A DNA stretch of 64,000 nucleotides from Glandiceps talaboti (GCF_964340395.1 NC_135563.1:12037151-12101150), one strand, 5' to 3'. Shown: positions 48,950 through 63,003, counted from the stretch's first letter. Notes: generated from the letters alone by a model not told the origin. Numbers and translations: made by a program.

Positions 48950-51900
48950 TTGACGTCTATGATGTCATACACGTTTAGGTACAAAATATCTTTCTTTTTT
49001 CAAACTAAGAACAGAAAACATGTTTTAAAAACGTTATGGAACAGAACATGGTTAAAATGATCATGAATACATATAGTTTGTAAGTTGTTGTGATATTTTA
49101 TAGCTCTGAATGAAGTTGACTTATTGAAGTAAAAGCTAATTATATCGCAGATTGGCTTCACTCTTCATTCATCAGATATCATGCTATCGTATGATATAAA
49201 TATTCTATTAGTATTGTAGTACAATGTTTGTGTTACTGTGTTGCATTGAATTTACTGTTTCTTTGTTAAGCTCACGAATGTTATTACATTAGCTGAAACT
49301 CGGTCCATATATTAGTAAAAAAAGAAACTGGCTAGTCACACAGATGCAGACTGATGTAATAGCAGCGGTAATCGACAATATTTCTCATTTGTAATAAACA
49401 ACATATTTAAAAGTGAAAGAAAATGACCCATCGTCAAGCTTCAAGTCATAGTTAATTTCTCGCTAGAATGAGTATTGGACATTAAGATCACTCTGTTGCC
49501 TGTAAAATGATTAATTATAGCTCACTTTCTCATTTCGAAGATTATTCACCATGGACTTTTGCAGGAAATGGCGCAAAAAGTGTCAACACCTTTAATTTAT
49601 TATATCAAGACAATTTTTAACCCCGATCTATACTCATTAATACTAAATTGACGTATTGATGTATTGATTTATTTCAAAGTGTGAAACGACTTGAATTTTT
49701 GAAGGTATTAGATGTCTTTATAACAAGTAGTTCACGCCATCTTGTGTTCATTTATGACATTATCCAGACATTTGCATTAACCCCGTCTTCACAGTATCAT
49801 CATTCATACATACAGTCGATCGTTTCCTTGTAGACGAAAAGCGTGCACATACACAGCACTTCTTGTCATCCATTAATTTTGTTTTCTTTAAATATTTGTA
49901 GATAATTTTACATTGCATCGAGTCTGGTAAAACTATTGACTTGAAAGCTCACCATGATTAAAAGGTAAAAAAGAACATCAAATAAATAAATCAATGAACA
50001 GGTGACAGATTACCTGTTAATAGGCAATGAAAGATGATACCAAGGCAGATATAAGAATGACTTAATGCTCTTTATTTTTTGACAATTGATTATTCCTTCC
50101 GCTAATTCCTTTGCACTATATTTGTCATTCAAGTCACAATTCTTGCCAGCGTCAAACAATCGTTCCCAAAATTGCAAAACTACTGGCTAAGGCCAAATAA
50201 AAAATAGTGTGTTTTCAATAACCCGGCCGACCCTAGTTCAAGCCTAAACATTTCTTACATGCAAGTTCCCAGTAGTATCGTTTGGCAAATTAAAGTATCA
50301 GCTTCTGTCACTACTTTTAACTTCCAGAGAGAAACGATATCTTTTCATACTATAAGAGCACAGTTTGCATATTGTATTTGTCTACTTTTCAATCACGTAA
50401 TTGTCTTCGTTTATTTCTTTTACACCTCATCAACTGTTACGGAAGTATTGTGACCAACTAATAACTTGTCTTTGGGTCGAACAAAAATAAAATGTAAAAT
50501 AAAGTAAAATCCCGACCTAAGTACCCTATTTTCTGAAGTCGTGTTATCGGATCTAGTGACAAAAATGGCATTTTGAGAAAAAGGCGAAAGCCTCATTTTT
50601 AACATAGACCCGTAAGTTGAAATAGCATGATTTTTACCTCATTATCGTGATATAGGTCATAATTTGATGGGTTGGGAATAGAAACAGTAAACTATCGGGG
50701 AAATTGGCATTTGGCCATTTCGAAGAAAAAATTAATTAGTTTGCCTATGTATAGTAACTGTTGTTCTGCAGAATAAATAAAAGATGGTATTTCGTTAGAG
50801 CAGAGGATCGACAGAAAACGCACAATTTTAAAAGAAAGTTCCATATCATACTAATCTCAGCCTTAGCACATATTTTTTATACAAAAGGGAACAACTTTTG
50901 CAATACGTATTTTGTCAGTAATTTTGCGGTAAGGTATGATGTTGACGCTTCCCATCATTTTATCCATGTTTCGGTTAGAATCTCATTTTAATCAATAGTT
51001 CTTTTTCATTTCTGCGTGGCAGTCATCTAAAAATGCACTGAATAATCACAAATGAATTATGCAAAACTGTTATATATGTATTAAGTAGATCACCAGTAAC
51101 ACTTTTCATCACAATGAGATAATCCATGTTTTATGACTTAGTATATGGTAATCCCATGTTATCAGCGTTATTATCAAACTACTAGTAGTCATATTTCTAT
51201 GCTGAGGGAAACATACCACACGTTTCATATTAATGTTCACTGGCTCCGTTTGATATGACCACCCGGGACAATCACACAGTAGGCACTACGAAACTGCACA
51301 TTTACACCTTAAGTAGCAAGATCACGGTTTCTTGCTACATTTTGTCTAATAAATGAAATAAATCATTGAAACATACTGCGACTCGACGCAGGAACGCGGG
51401 CACAAATGTTTTGACGTCCGCATTTGATGTCTAAATAATGGCATTGACTGACACAAATAACCAATTTAAATACAATATGCATCTAAGACGGGTCATGTAC
51501 CAAAAACAAAAATCAACAGAATGTCATTACATAATACACATTGATTTTGTTTTTGTTAAACAGAATGCATACATTCTCATGTTGTGTTCTTGCAACCATC
51601 TCGTACATATTTTACAAGTGGCTTAATCTACAACATTCTTAATCTAGAAATTAAAACAAGGTAATTGTTGACTCTTCTCTTAGTCAAGGCATATGGATCA
51701 CTTGAATGTCTGGAGGTTTTAGGTTTTTTAATCAAATGAGATAGGATTTATGCATGAGAAGATTACTAAAAGTTAAACTGCAATCTGACTTACATCAAAC
51801 ATCAAAACGTCATTATAATCAATGTAGTGATATTTATTTATTCCATAATTGTTGTTGGTTTACTCGACCTTGTGAATCATAACGATTAATGTTCTCGTTA

Positions 51901-53080
51901 TGTGGCTATCATTTATATCTCTACTACCCCAATTTGCCATCCTGTCATGACTTAGTAATCCTATCGTCAATCGATCAAACTTCAAAAAGTTTTAATGGGT
52001 TCGTGAAGAGCGAGAACTCGTGATATGGGGTAAACATTGAGATATTGAAAAAAAGAATGAATGGCCACAGTAATGCATAGATCTAAGTTAAATGCTGTCA
52101 ATGAAAGTGTTTTCAAAGGCACACACTTTATACTTTAAACATATTGTAGACACAGGATAGTCATAAGATGCCTGTTTGTAGACACTGTGTGGCAGCTGAA
52201 TGTATTAAATATTATCGACCGTTTCAAATACAAAATTGAACCATAAGCGCTAACTGGTATATTGGTCTTAAGAGTAAATACAAACGTGTAACGAGATAGA
52301 CAGCATGCAGTACTTATCAATTGCACTAAGACCGCTAGGAGTGTCTATTTTCATTGGTGTAACAGTGCACTTACATATTTCGTATTGAATCATATTATAT
52401 TTACACAGATATAGTCAGATGGACATCGCAAAATATGGCAGTATAGTTGCTACGAATTACTATTCAAAATAATAATTGTTTTCAGTGACGATTTAGTGGA
52501 AAATGCCGGCAATTTATCCTTACCTAACATTAAATGTAACTTTATCTAGGATAAAGGCTGTGGCTAAATGGTTTTAACTTCTCCATTTTGTTTTTCTACA
52601 TATGAACTATAAAATGTCCAATTTATTAGTTACGCAAATGCATACAAATTGATTGAATTTTGTTGTTAAGCACTTCTGAAAAAAGCAAAGATTGTTATTT
52701 TTCAAATGTGTACAATCACAGTCTCCCCTTAACAGAGCTAGAGGTACTTGTAAAATCAATGCGATAAAATATCACAAATCGCGTTTAAAATGTACTAAAA
52801 TACACAAAGCTGGAAAATTGAAGTAAAATATCTTGTAATGTTTACGCCAAGATGTTGAATACTGTAGGAGTTACTTGATTGATTGGTTGATAACTGGATT
52901 ATTTCACTGGTAAGCTTATTCTCCGATTATAATTGGGTGACCTTTTCACTGATTACACATCGCCATTTCTGCTGATTTCTGCTGACGTCTGAGATTTTAC
53001 TCCATCGATAAAACCATCTCTCTGTTTTAATCAAATTGAACAAGAAATGGTTTGTCAGAGTTGTTGGAAGGGAGAAAATT
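48950..53080. other. No recognisable gene
   Basis: AT-rich. A perfect hairpin (9-bp arms GTAGCAAGA/TCTTGCTAC, 51313-51338) is present. A good Kozak ATG (TTCACCATGG near 49.55 kb) opens only 14 codons. About 40 bp at 50420-50460 resemble 40557-40597. Confidence 0.4.
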
Positions 53081-53083
53081 ACT

Positions 53084-53179
53084 GATTGATGGATTGACTG
53101 AATAACTGACTGACTGGATGATTGATTGACTGATGGATCGATGGGCAAACGGACGGACGGGTTGGTCGGTTGGTTGGTC

Positions 53180-53210
<31 letters not shown>

Positions 53211-53230
53211 CTGACTGACTGACTGATTGT
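53084..53230. repeat. Degenerate (GATT)n/(GACT)n microsatellite
   Basis: GATT, GACT, GGTT and GGAC tetramers, with a perfect GATTGATT...GACTGACT core at 53181-53228. The Ser-Gln-Ser frames are artefacts. Confidence 0.9.
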
Positions 53231-53929
53231 TATATTAGGCTGATTTGATGACGGTTTGAACAAGTGGTTTAGAAATAAACGTTCTAGTGATTTACGTATA
53301 AATGTCAGTGGACAGTTTTGACATTTTTATCTAAATGTAAAACAAAAACGTGACGCTATCAAGATGTTAACAATCACTCAGTCAATGCATGCACTATATA
53401 GACATACGTTATCGTTTAGCTGAAAATATCATGGGGCGAAATTGGAAAGAAGAACTTGGGTATTGCATTTAATGAAACAATAATAACTATAATGATAGTA
53501 ATCTAGAGCTCTTAATTGAGGTGACAGAGTATCTGCCTTCTCCATTTCATTCTACTTACCCGAGGGATAGTAGGTGCAAGTTCGTGTGATATATTCATTC
53601 CAATGAATAACCCGAACATCATGAAATAATTGATGTTCGACAATCCCTGTGTATCCTTTTATTTCACATCAAGAATCAAAGTCCTGGTGGAAAGATATAG
53701 GGCACATGGATGATTTGACCTGGCACGTGGTTGTAAGTCTTACGAAAAGTTTCAATTTTAATATAAGAGGATAAAAGTTAATATCTGGATCCGATTTACT
53801 TCATATTAAAGAGTCGTTTTTTTCATCACTCTCTTAATGAATAAAATATTTCCCTAACTTTCTTTATTTCGCAATCTCGATTAGGCAGTAAAGGCTCTAC
53901 GATAAGAGTGTCAGGGACTTGACAGAAAT

Positions 53930-54440
53930 TATAGGCGGAGGGGAACTATGTTTTTTAGGTGAGGGTAACTTTTTAAATGCTAGTTGAGGGAGGGTCACGA
54001 TATTTTGTGCATGCTTTAGGGGGAGCGTCACTATTTTCTGTGCAATGATAGTTTGACCATGGATACTTCAAAAATGCCTCAAACATGGAATATGTATACA
54101 AAATAGTCAATGACTCCAGGGTTATATAGACTTTGAATTGAGCTCATGAGTATTTTATTCAACACAATAGTCTCCTCAATGTATTCAGCTGTACCTGTTC
54201 ATGACAATGTTCATGAAAGTGGCTCAGGGTGTTGTTGCATTGGGAATGTATCAACATTTGATTTTCATCGATCTTTCCTCTTTTTTCTGTACATGACTTT
54301 CATTTTCAGTCGGTCCAGACACTTTGAATATGTAAACCAAAGGGTTTTGCTGTTGTCAAAAAAGTCTCTTTTGAAACTGTTTGATCTATTTACCTCAATT
54401 TGCGACAGACCAGACAAATAAAATAAAAATATTTATTAAC
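53930..54440 (+). repeat. Probable dispersed-repeat 3' segment
   Basis: Four short tandem GAGGG(T/G)-(A/C)AC...TTT units (53.93-54.05 kb) lead into a stretch containing TCAATGACTCCAGGG. It ends at a strong acceptor-like TTTCATTTTCAG (to 54309), an open frame with SRHFEYVNQRVLLLSKKSLL, a stop at 54419-54421 and overlapping AATAAA hexamers. It reads either as a repeat with an A-rich end or as a terminal exon; I cannot decide. Confidence 0.35.
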
Positions 54441-54449
54441 TGTATATTT

Positions 54450-56490
54450 AGTTTTTCATGAGTGTCATACAATAGAATAGTGGAGACGTTGTAACTCAAA
54501 GGAATGCATTTGACAATCCACATAATCATTTTAAATTTGTATGCATTTGAAGGGGAACACTACTGTACGAAATAAACATTTCCTATACTATGGATTCTGC
54601 AGAGTCATTTCATGACTGTGCACCATCCACAATGACCTGAGATTTCAGAGAAACAGTGGGCTGACCTTGTGCCTTTACATATATGTAATACACAAATTTA
54701 TATTATATACTCTTAAAATGTTATATTAGAGTTTTATGACAGCAACAGGTATACCAAAATGAAATTGCAACAACAGGTATGTTGATTACTTCCTTATAAA
54801 AATGTAATTTTGAACGACCTTCTCGTTATAAAGACCCCAACTGAACAAGACCATGTTATATTACACAAACCAATCAGTACTATACAATGACACAAAATCG
54901 CCTGTATTCCTAGCCTTTCTTATGCGAACCGATTTCACCAAATCAATATTAAATGCAATTAAACTCATTGAACCATGTTTTCAATTTATTTACATTGTTT
55001 AATCAGCTGTTTTTTATTTATCAGACACAAAAGTGCTCGTTTATCATTCACGCATTGGCACAAATAAATTCATTTTATTTGTATCGAGGTACTTCAGACA
55101 TATTGTTGCTTGCAGTGTATTCAATATGTCTGATGTAATTAATTGAACTCTTGGCCTTTGCGTGTGAACGGAAAAATAACTGAAAGTAACAAGAACGGCA
55201 AAAAGAGAGTCTTGTCCACAAGCAAAGTTAAATTGCCAAATGATTATCATTTTACTATGGAATATGTTATAATAGAATATGTACGAGATTATAATTTCTT
55301 GTGTAGCGGAATTAACACAAATAGGCGTATACTATAACAAAACTTCATAGCTTGTTTGTGCTGTTTAACAGAGAATGAGTTATATGCCTGAATTTGCTAA
55401 ACCAAAACTGACTATAACTATGAACTATTATAAAACACAATGCAAAAACAAAAACAAAAAATCAAAGAACACATAATTTCTTCACTGAGCTGACACTTTC
55501 CTTGCTCTTTGATTGGTTATCTCATAATAGTAAAGGGTTGACGGTATTGACTATTCGATCATTATCTACATTTCCTTCTATTTTCTTCTTTTCGTGCCGA
55601 CAATTTTGACAATAGTCTGAGAACCTGAAATTACTATACGACATTGTAAGTGTTGGTATCGGTACGGGTTGAGTGTAGAAACATACATTTAGAGATTAAG
55701 TATACAGAAATTAGAACAAATTGGGTTGGTGTTCATGTAAAACTAAAAATGGTAAAATTATCAGTCGAATTATGTTCTCCAGCTTTCACACATAAACACA
55801 CGAACATCAATACCGAGATGCCACAAAGTACCTAAAGTGGCCATAAGAGAATTGAGATTTTTTTGGGTGGGGGGGGGGATTTTTTGTTTTTTCTACTTGA
55901 AAAAAACGTTATGAATTGAAATAAGTCGGTGTTTGTAACTCAATAAATTGGAAACAACTAAGAAATGTGCAGAAAGTTTGTTATTGTACGTACAGGAAGT
56001 TAGTTTACTGAATACACTGGGTAATGGCACTATGCAACTTCAAATTCATGTAAAGAAATGACTGTGGCAGGATTAGGTTAAATGGGGCAGTAACAGCGGC
56101 GTGAATTCCCTGAGTGTGCTATATTAATACATGGCAAATTTGTAACAAAAACAAATACTCAGTTTTCAGCTACATTGCCACTTTAAGTCGCTCTTTTACG
56201 ATAACGTTTATAAATTAATGCACTGCTGAAACAATATCTGTACATGTTTTCTATGCTTTGTTTTAGTGGCCAGGTACACAGTAGTTTCCATCCATTTAGT
56301 TTGTGTTTGAATATTAGCCAGCTGAGAATAATCAAAACATAGCTATAGGAAAAATCGCTCATAATGCGATTGTGTCGATTGTTAAGTACAAACATGGCTG
56401 TATTCATACTACAAGCTCGAGGGATGTATGCAAAATGTTACGTATTGAACATTAGATAATTACGTTCTGAGCTCCACTAGACGACAATAA
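54450..56490. other. No recognisable gene
   Basis: AT-rich. A G-run (GGGTGGGGGGGGGG-like, 55864-55879) flanked by T-runs is the only feature. Confidence 0.4.
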
Positions 56491-56493
56491 AAC

Positions 56494-57301
56494 AAAATCT
56501 GCCAAGAAGATATAATGAAACTAGATTGTACAATATATAGAAGTAAAAAAGCAATCCCCAAAACTTGGTAGAGGATTATGTGTGAAGTTAGCAATAAGAT
56601 TTATGTAAGATTTGGTAGGATACAGCAAAGAAAAAGAGCTTTCAACGGAGAATATAAAGACGTGTGTGATTTTGCATGTAAAGATTTTACTGGAACATAG
56701 TGAGTAATAGTGGTGTTAAAACGTATGCTCCTAAAATTTGGGAAAAGGATTGTGAGAAATATTGTAACTGGAAGGAAATATGGGTATAAAAAATTAAATG
56801 TATGCCAGTAAAAAAAATAGCACAATTTAATTATTATTTATTACACAACAAAATCCCACACAAAGAAAATTTGTTTAAATGAAAAATAATGAATAACCCA
56901 TTATGTGCGATTTGTAAAAAATTTGAAGACAGTAAACATTTTCTTTATGAATGTAAAGTTGTAAAGCAGTTCTGGACTAAATATAAATATAATCAATCAA
57001 TTGTATAGAATGAACGTACGGCTGCTGTGGAAGCACATTGTGTAGGGATACAGAATATATTGTAAGACTTTTGATGTATTTAATTTAATCTTGATGGTGG
57101 CGACCTTTGCCGTGTATAAAGCGAGAATTTTGGAAAGAAGAGATATTGAGCAAATAATAAAAGAAATATTGTATATCAATTATAATAAGAAGAACAAAAT
57201 GTTGAAAGAGTTTGCTAATGCTTTGTGAGCTACACGATGTATATATTCTTTCAAAGGGATATAAATAAAAATTCACTTTTGAAAAAAAAATCTGCCAAGA
57301 A
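56494..57301 (+). mobile_element. 5'-truncated LINE (non-LTR retrotransposon) tail with target-site duplication
   Basis: A 15-bp direct repeat AAAATCTGCCAAGAA flanks the insert exactly (56494-56508 and 57287-57301). The second copy follows an A-run, as expected for target-primed reverse transcription. Inside, a decayed plus-strand frame contains APKIWEKDCEKYCNWKEIW and a zf-RVT-type zinc knuckle C-x2-C-x7-H-x4-C at 56904-56954 (CAICKK...HFLYEC), then VVKQFW. This knuckle and the conserved Trp mark the C-terminus of reverse transcriptases of L1/Jockey-type LINEs. Many stops and shifts show a dead copy. The reverse transcriptase core is missing. Clade is not determined. Confidence 0.87.
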
Positions 57302-57309
57302 TAGCGAAA

Positions 57310-60300
57310 AGAACATGCAGCCATGCTACAAAACATCCTACAATACACGAGCACTACAGTAACTGTATTTTTAAAAGCCGAAAACTACATGTATTCTTGA
57401 TTACTTCTTGATGTATTCTTGATTACTTTGACCAGTCCTCTTGAAAAAGATTTTTATCATCACTGTCATGATTTCTACTCCTATGATAGGTTTACGACAA
57501 ATAGTTTACCTGACATTTGCCGCCACGATGGTCGTGAAACGTTAGACGTAATAGCGGTGACAATTTGAACCGTAGGTTGTGACCTAATTCACTTCTACAT
57601 CAATCAATGTTTCCCGCCAAAAATGTCAGACGAAAATTCTCGCTTTTTCCTCATATATGTACATACATAGCGACATCATGTTCGATTGAAATTACTGAAG
57701 CCAGTCATATTTATGAGGGAATGTCAACATATTAGGTCACGCGCGTTCATATTTTACAATATTTGATAAATATAGCCTAATATTTGCCGACATATCTGTG
57801 GCAACGTAGGGGTTAATTTGATAAAAATGACCCAGAGAGTCACACAGAGAACGCGCGTATCCGAAGTGGTTCATCTTGGCTTTGAAGTTTCTATTAATTC
57901 GTTTAATTACCAAGAAACCTGCTCTCACTTTGTATTTTACCTATGTATCCTGAGGTCATATTTACATAGGAGACATTAACATGAAATATAAGTCATTAGC
58001 ACCCACTTAGTGGTGATATAATATTCCATAATTCAATTTGATTTCGGGAACTAGAACTAAAGCGGAAATCGATTCAAAATGTCAAAGAACACTTGGAAGG
58101 AACTTGGCGACGAAGAGCAGGATATTGGAAGCGTGATCTCAACATTTGACATATGAACGAGACAGTGTTTGCTAACAAATTAATCGACATAAGATTGAAT
58201 ATGCGGAACTAATTCCTTGCCGTCTACAGACAAAGTATTAAAGACCGACTATAACTAAACTATTCTCTTGAAATTGTTAGGTCCGATTAATTTAAATTGA
58301 AACATCGAGCAAGTTCCATAAGTCTAACTGACACACGGGTCATATATATGTCATTGTAAAAGCAGTAAATACGCATTTGGGAAATTATCAGCCTTCAGAG
58401 CTCCATGTTTTTGATAATAATAATTGCACAATTGTGTTCATCGGGACAAATCCAGCGTTTCCTAGTCAATTCTACTCAGTCGGCTGCCCACAGTAAATTA
58501 CAAAATTACGATCTATGAATGCGATACAACCACGCCGTGTATTGAAAATAACATGGTCGCTCAGTCTGTTCTCGTGAATTCTTCTCGCTTTACGTTACGA
58601 TTTCTGTGTTTATTATATTGTGACATATGAAGTGAAGATATAGTGAAAAGTTATTCACAACTTTATAAAAATAAACATACAATAAAACAAGTATTATTCT
58701 TCGCACCTTACCGCTATACATCCACTAGCACTAAAATCATACATACGATCACATTTTTAGACCAAATAAATACATTATACTCAAGGGAATGTATGATATC
58801 CGATGTAAACTTTGAATAAAAAAGAAAATGCCAATCAAAGCAAATAACTACTGTTTCCAAAATAATGAAATTTGTCAACATGAGATTGTAATCACTAAGT
58901 AATATATTTTCTTCCTCTGGGCAATATTGCATATCCCTTTGATGTGGCCGACACCGAGTGACCTTTAACCTTTGGCAGATGAGAACAGTACCCGGGAGGA
59001 AGAGAAATGAGGCATCGAACGATTCGACTCGTTATAGCTATTCAGTTTACAAATAATTCAGTATAGTAACAAACATTAGGAATCGATCGTGTTTCAATGC
59101 CTGGTAACTTAAAATCGAATGTAGTATAACAAGGAGGGGATATAGTACATTTCCATATAGTTTACATGTATCGTTGTGGATTTCAGTAACTGCGTTGATA
59201 TCTGCAGATGTGATATCTGAACAAAGGGTGCGATTTCTGTCTTTAACATGCGATGACAATTATGTTTCATCAAAACAAGTGAACACGATCAGCTTCTTTC
59301 ATCTGTCGCAGATGTCGCAGGAAATGTTTCACCCCTTTTCATTGTTGATACATTTTGAATATATAATATGCTTTAATACATTGTCATGATTACAACAATC
59401 AAGATTTAAATGTACCATTATTTGTTCAATATCTAACTAAATCTAAAATTACTTACCGTCAGGATATCGCAGGTTGTGACGTCACCGGAGAAGGAATCCT
59501 TGGTGGTTAGAAGGTTATGACGACTGTTGCTTGGAGAAAGAATTCAAATCAATCGCGTGAACTCTGAGGTAAATGTATTAATTAATTATAAGATTGATAT
59601 TGCCAATGATGCATGCATAGAATGGTAGCTGTAACTAGTAGTATACTGGAGTATCACGCAATACCCGGATGAGAGAAGTCGCTTTGGAAGCATCCGGCGC
59701 CACAAACGATTCTCAATGCAGCAGTGTCACTTAAACTTATGTATTAAATCGCAGTCATACCAACAGCTGCCTCGTACAACCTATTCATCATGATCGTCCT
59801 AGGGCTTAATAATTGTAAAACACTCAGTATGAAGGGTGTGTTTGAAAGTATATAAACAAATGCATACTACTCGTGATGCAACATGTTCTGAAAAAAGCAT
59901 GCTTTGTCGGAATAAAAATGTAAACAGTTAACCTTAGTTCCAGTAACCTGTATAGTTCCAGCTACTCAATAGTATATTTTTACAATGATTCAATCAATGA
60001 CATTTGGATAAATACTATAACGTATTCTGTAGTGCAAGTCGGACTTTTCAACATCATTGAATGCTATCGCAAGCCACCTTTCCCAGCGATGTGAATGGAT
60101 TTCAAAACAAGGACAGTATTTATATGCGCAATGGCCAATGCAGTACGCCGTGAACAGCTTTAGCACAACGGTACAACTGACGCAATTGATAGGGGAAAAA
60201 ATACACAGATCTACTGCTGACTGTTACAACCAACAGAGCGGAAAAATCGCGTGATCTGATTGGTCACTGACATGCAAGATATCACTGGAAAAGTAGCCAA

Positions 60301-61460
60301 ATGAAAATGGTAGCGAAATGACATTGACAAGCAAATTAACTAGTGAATTCAGTCGGAAATTTACACGTATATACTATGAAATGCATTCTAACTATGGACA
60401 TGTTAATTGCAATTTCAAGCTGTTGCAATACACCTAGAGGTATAAAGGGAAACGAAATGCCATGGCCATAGCAATCTGTAATTACCAAAGGCATGATGCC
60501 TAGTCAATCTGGGACGACCTTACTGTATTCCATCGCGTTTTGCATAATTATGCGCCTAACGTGTTCCGGCGATAATTATTATTTCTTCTCAGTGGTCGAA
60601 ACTCAAATCAATGTCAAAGGTCGCGAGAGATTTATCGTCAAATATCTAACTTGCTAGTTCTTTAATAGGGTCAGATGGGCAAAACAGGCTTGCGAAAGTA
60701 ATTCTTAGGCAATGAAGCATATTAACGATTACTTCCTGTCGGCTTTAAATTTGCCAAGTTTGAAAATCTAAAAATTGCATGTAGTAACAAATCATAGCCA
60801 CTAGTTTAAAGACTGTGGGAAATATTATAGTTACACCAAATATTCTGTCTAATGTCTAAAATATTTATGAAAACACGGGTTCAAATCCTAGCCATCATAA
60901 AAGTGAATTTGTTATTTTTTCTCATTTCTAAGGCAAATGATATTTAGAGCATCGAAGCGTGTATTGGGAAATATACATATATGTCTATTACCATACTATA
61001 GCGCAATCAACTGTTATGATGTTCATTTCTATTCTGTATTTCAATATTTGCCTTCTCCGTGTATGCCTATATAAATAACATTTTTATGATATCAATATAA
61101 TGACCGTATATATGTATATTTGATGAATCGAGTTTTGATTTATATAGAGAGATACAAATAGAATTTATACAATGTCGTTTCATATGAAGACATATTATTC
61201 CAACCTTCATATGGTTTGTTATCAATCATCATGGTTCAGGTAATCTCTATTTATTAAACGTTTGTTGATAAAAATTGTATTTCAACAAATATTTAACATG
61301 TGGTAAATGTAAAGATACTTAGTATCATGATATAAGTCGTACTAGCTGTCTCAATAGGTACCGGTAATATCACATAAATGGCCAGATATAAATTGCATAA
61401 ATTCAGTAAGGGAGAAATAGATGCCTTTATATTATATTGTTATATCGGAATGTAAAATAC
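57310..61460. other. No firm gene; promoter-like and motif-like sites
   Basis: Items seen: TTTCCCGCCAAAA (57610-57622), matching the E2F consensus; a 10-bp inverted repeat ACGCGCGTTC/GAACGCGCGT (57739-57748/57849-57858); a 25-codon plus-strand ORF MSKNTWKELGDEEQDIGSVI... at 58079-58156; a DR1-type TGACCTTTAACCT (58959-58971); and a perfect CRE TGACGTCA (59477-59484) beside a perfect minus-strand donor (GACG|GTAAGT, 59457). Minus-strand TATAAATA (60117-60124) lies about 135 bp downstream of an inverted CCAAT (60259-60263). None is proved functional. Confidence 0.35.
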
Positions 61461-61464
61461 GTAG

Positions 61465-61876
61465 CTACCATACAAGATATCGCAGCCTAGGTACGTTAAT
61501 TACGCAAATGACTCATTTAAATAGGGAAATACATCATCAAGCTATGCCGGATAAGCGTCCTTTGTTATCGTCAAAGTATGTACAATAGTACCTGAAATCC
61601 ATAGCTTACATTCATAAGATATTGTCTGATTAAAGAACATCATTAATTATGGAAATGACTCATCAGAGCTAGATGCTATATCAATAAGTTTTAAAGGACG
61701 CATGCGCTTTGTTATCAACATTTGTACCAAAAAGTGTACATTCTTAAGATATTGTCTAATTACCGAACATCATATTCATTAACTATGCAAATAACTAATT
61801 ATGTAAATGACTCGTTGAAGCTACAAGCTGCATCAAGCTTTGTCATCGACGATATATGTACCAAATTTGAATCGCC
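61465..61876 (-). repeat. ~150-bp tandem array, family A in reverse orientation
   Basis: Three copies with landmarks TTAATTACGCAAATGACTCA-like (61495), CATTAATTATGGAAATGACT (61641) and CATTAACTATGCAAATAACT (61778), plus AAGATATTGTCT(G/A)ATTA blocks. The reverse complement aligns with the 15.97-16.36 kb array (for example CATAATTAATGAT...AATCAGACAATATCTTATGAATG). Confidence 0.7.
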
Positions 61877-61879
61877 TAA

Positions 61880-62920
61880 TCAAGCCATGATAACATTTGT
61901 TTTTCTAGATACTCCATGTTGCAGTGTTTTTATCGTCTGTAAGGGAAGGTTATGTTTTATTGACGACTGTCTGTTTGTCTATCTATCGTAATTTTACATC
62001 ATAATAAATCAAATAAATCAACTGTATGCATACAAACGTTCGTACATTTGCTATTGTGTAGTTAACAAGGAAAACATATCTTGAAAATTCCCTTTCAATC
62101 AATTCCCAGTGCTACCATCAATCAAGCTTTTAGTGTGGTTCTTTCATTGATTTCCTAATAAATAATCTAATAAGGTTCTGTATACACATGAGAAGTTTGA
62201 AGTTATAACACAATGGCAAGTTTGGAAGTCACCGTGACACCAAGGTCAACCAATTCAAGTAAATATAACATTCCTGTAACTATAAGTGTGCTTTGCTGTA
62301 CATGTAATCATTTCTTTGTAAATTATTTTACAGTTATTTCACGAAGCCTTACAGATACCAACTACATGCAACACGTGTACTTAAAGGGCTATGTTTCAAT
62401 CCCTGGTCATCGTATTAGTATTATCCTAATAAGGATTACATGGGGTAACTCATTTGTGTCTGTACCATGTTTTTTTTATAGCATTGTCAAACAAGGCCTT
62501 TTAATTACTTGACTCTAATCCTAATCTGGAATAGGTCTTTAATCCGAATTACTCAACAACCGTTACAGAGTAAATCTTTCCATAATTCCACTATCTATGG
62601 ATTTTATAGTAATGTTAGGAATGTCAAGGACATTGTCGGGAAAGAGGGACAGATAAAAATTTGTCATCTCAAACCTACAGTGATGACTTTTCACATTCTA
62701 GGTTTCTCTTGTAGTTGACTGACCACAACTTCCATGTTTTAATACATTTATTGATGTCAATACTCTTGCCACGCTTTCTCGAAAGATGAATTTTCAATCT
62801 CCACCGTTTGCCTAGTGATCAATCGTATATTTGATATCTTACTACACCCTAGAGAGATAAACATAATTTCATAAATCTCATATGCCATAATGTCATAGAA
62901 AAAATAAATGCCAGCATGTT
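61880..62920. other. No recognisable gene
   Basis: Plus-strand frames at 62.21-62.51 and 62.51-62.72 kb are open for 99 and 69 codons but have no motif. Nothing else was seen. Confidence 0.4.
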
Positions 62921-62922
62921 AT

Positions 62923-62925
<3 letters not shown>

Positions 62926-62996
<71 letters not shown>
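62926..62996. repeat. (GA)n microsatellite
   Basis: About 70 bp of perfect GA, ending 8 bp before the ATG of the downstream candidate gene, so it would lie in its 5' flank or UTR. Confidence 0.97.
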
Positions 62997-62998
<2 letters not shown>

Positions 62999-63003
62999 CA
63001 TAT

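Noticed and set aside
49550-49600. ATG in perfect Kozak context with 14 codons
   Set aside because: Too short and without splice donor or poly(A) support.
58079-58156. 25-codon ORF starting MSKNTWKELGDEEQDI
   Set aside because: Looks coding in residue mix, but has no good donor and is too short to support alone.
60790-60895. Possible tRNA or tRNA-derived SINE, with B-box-like GGTTCAAATCC at about 60.88 kb
   Set aside because: No A box at proper distance and no cloverleaf arms.
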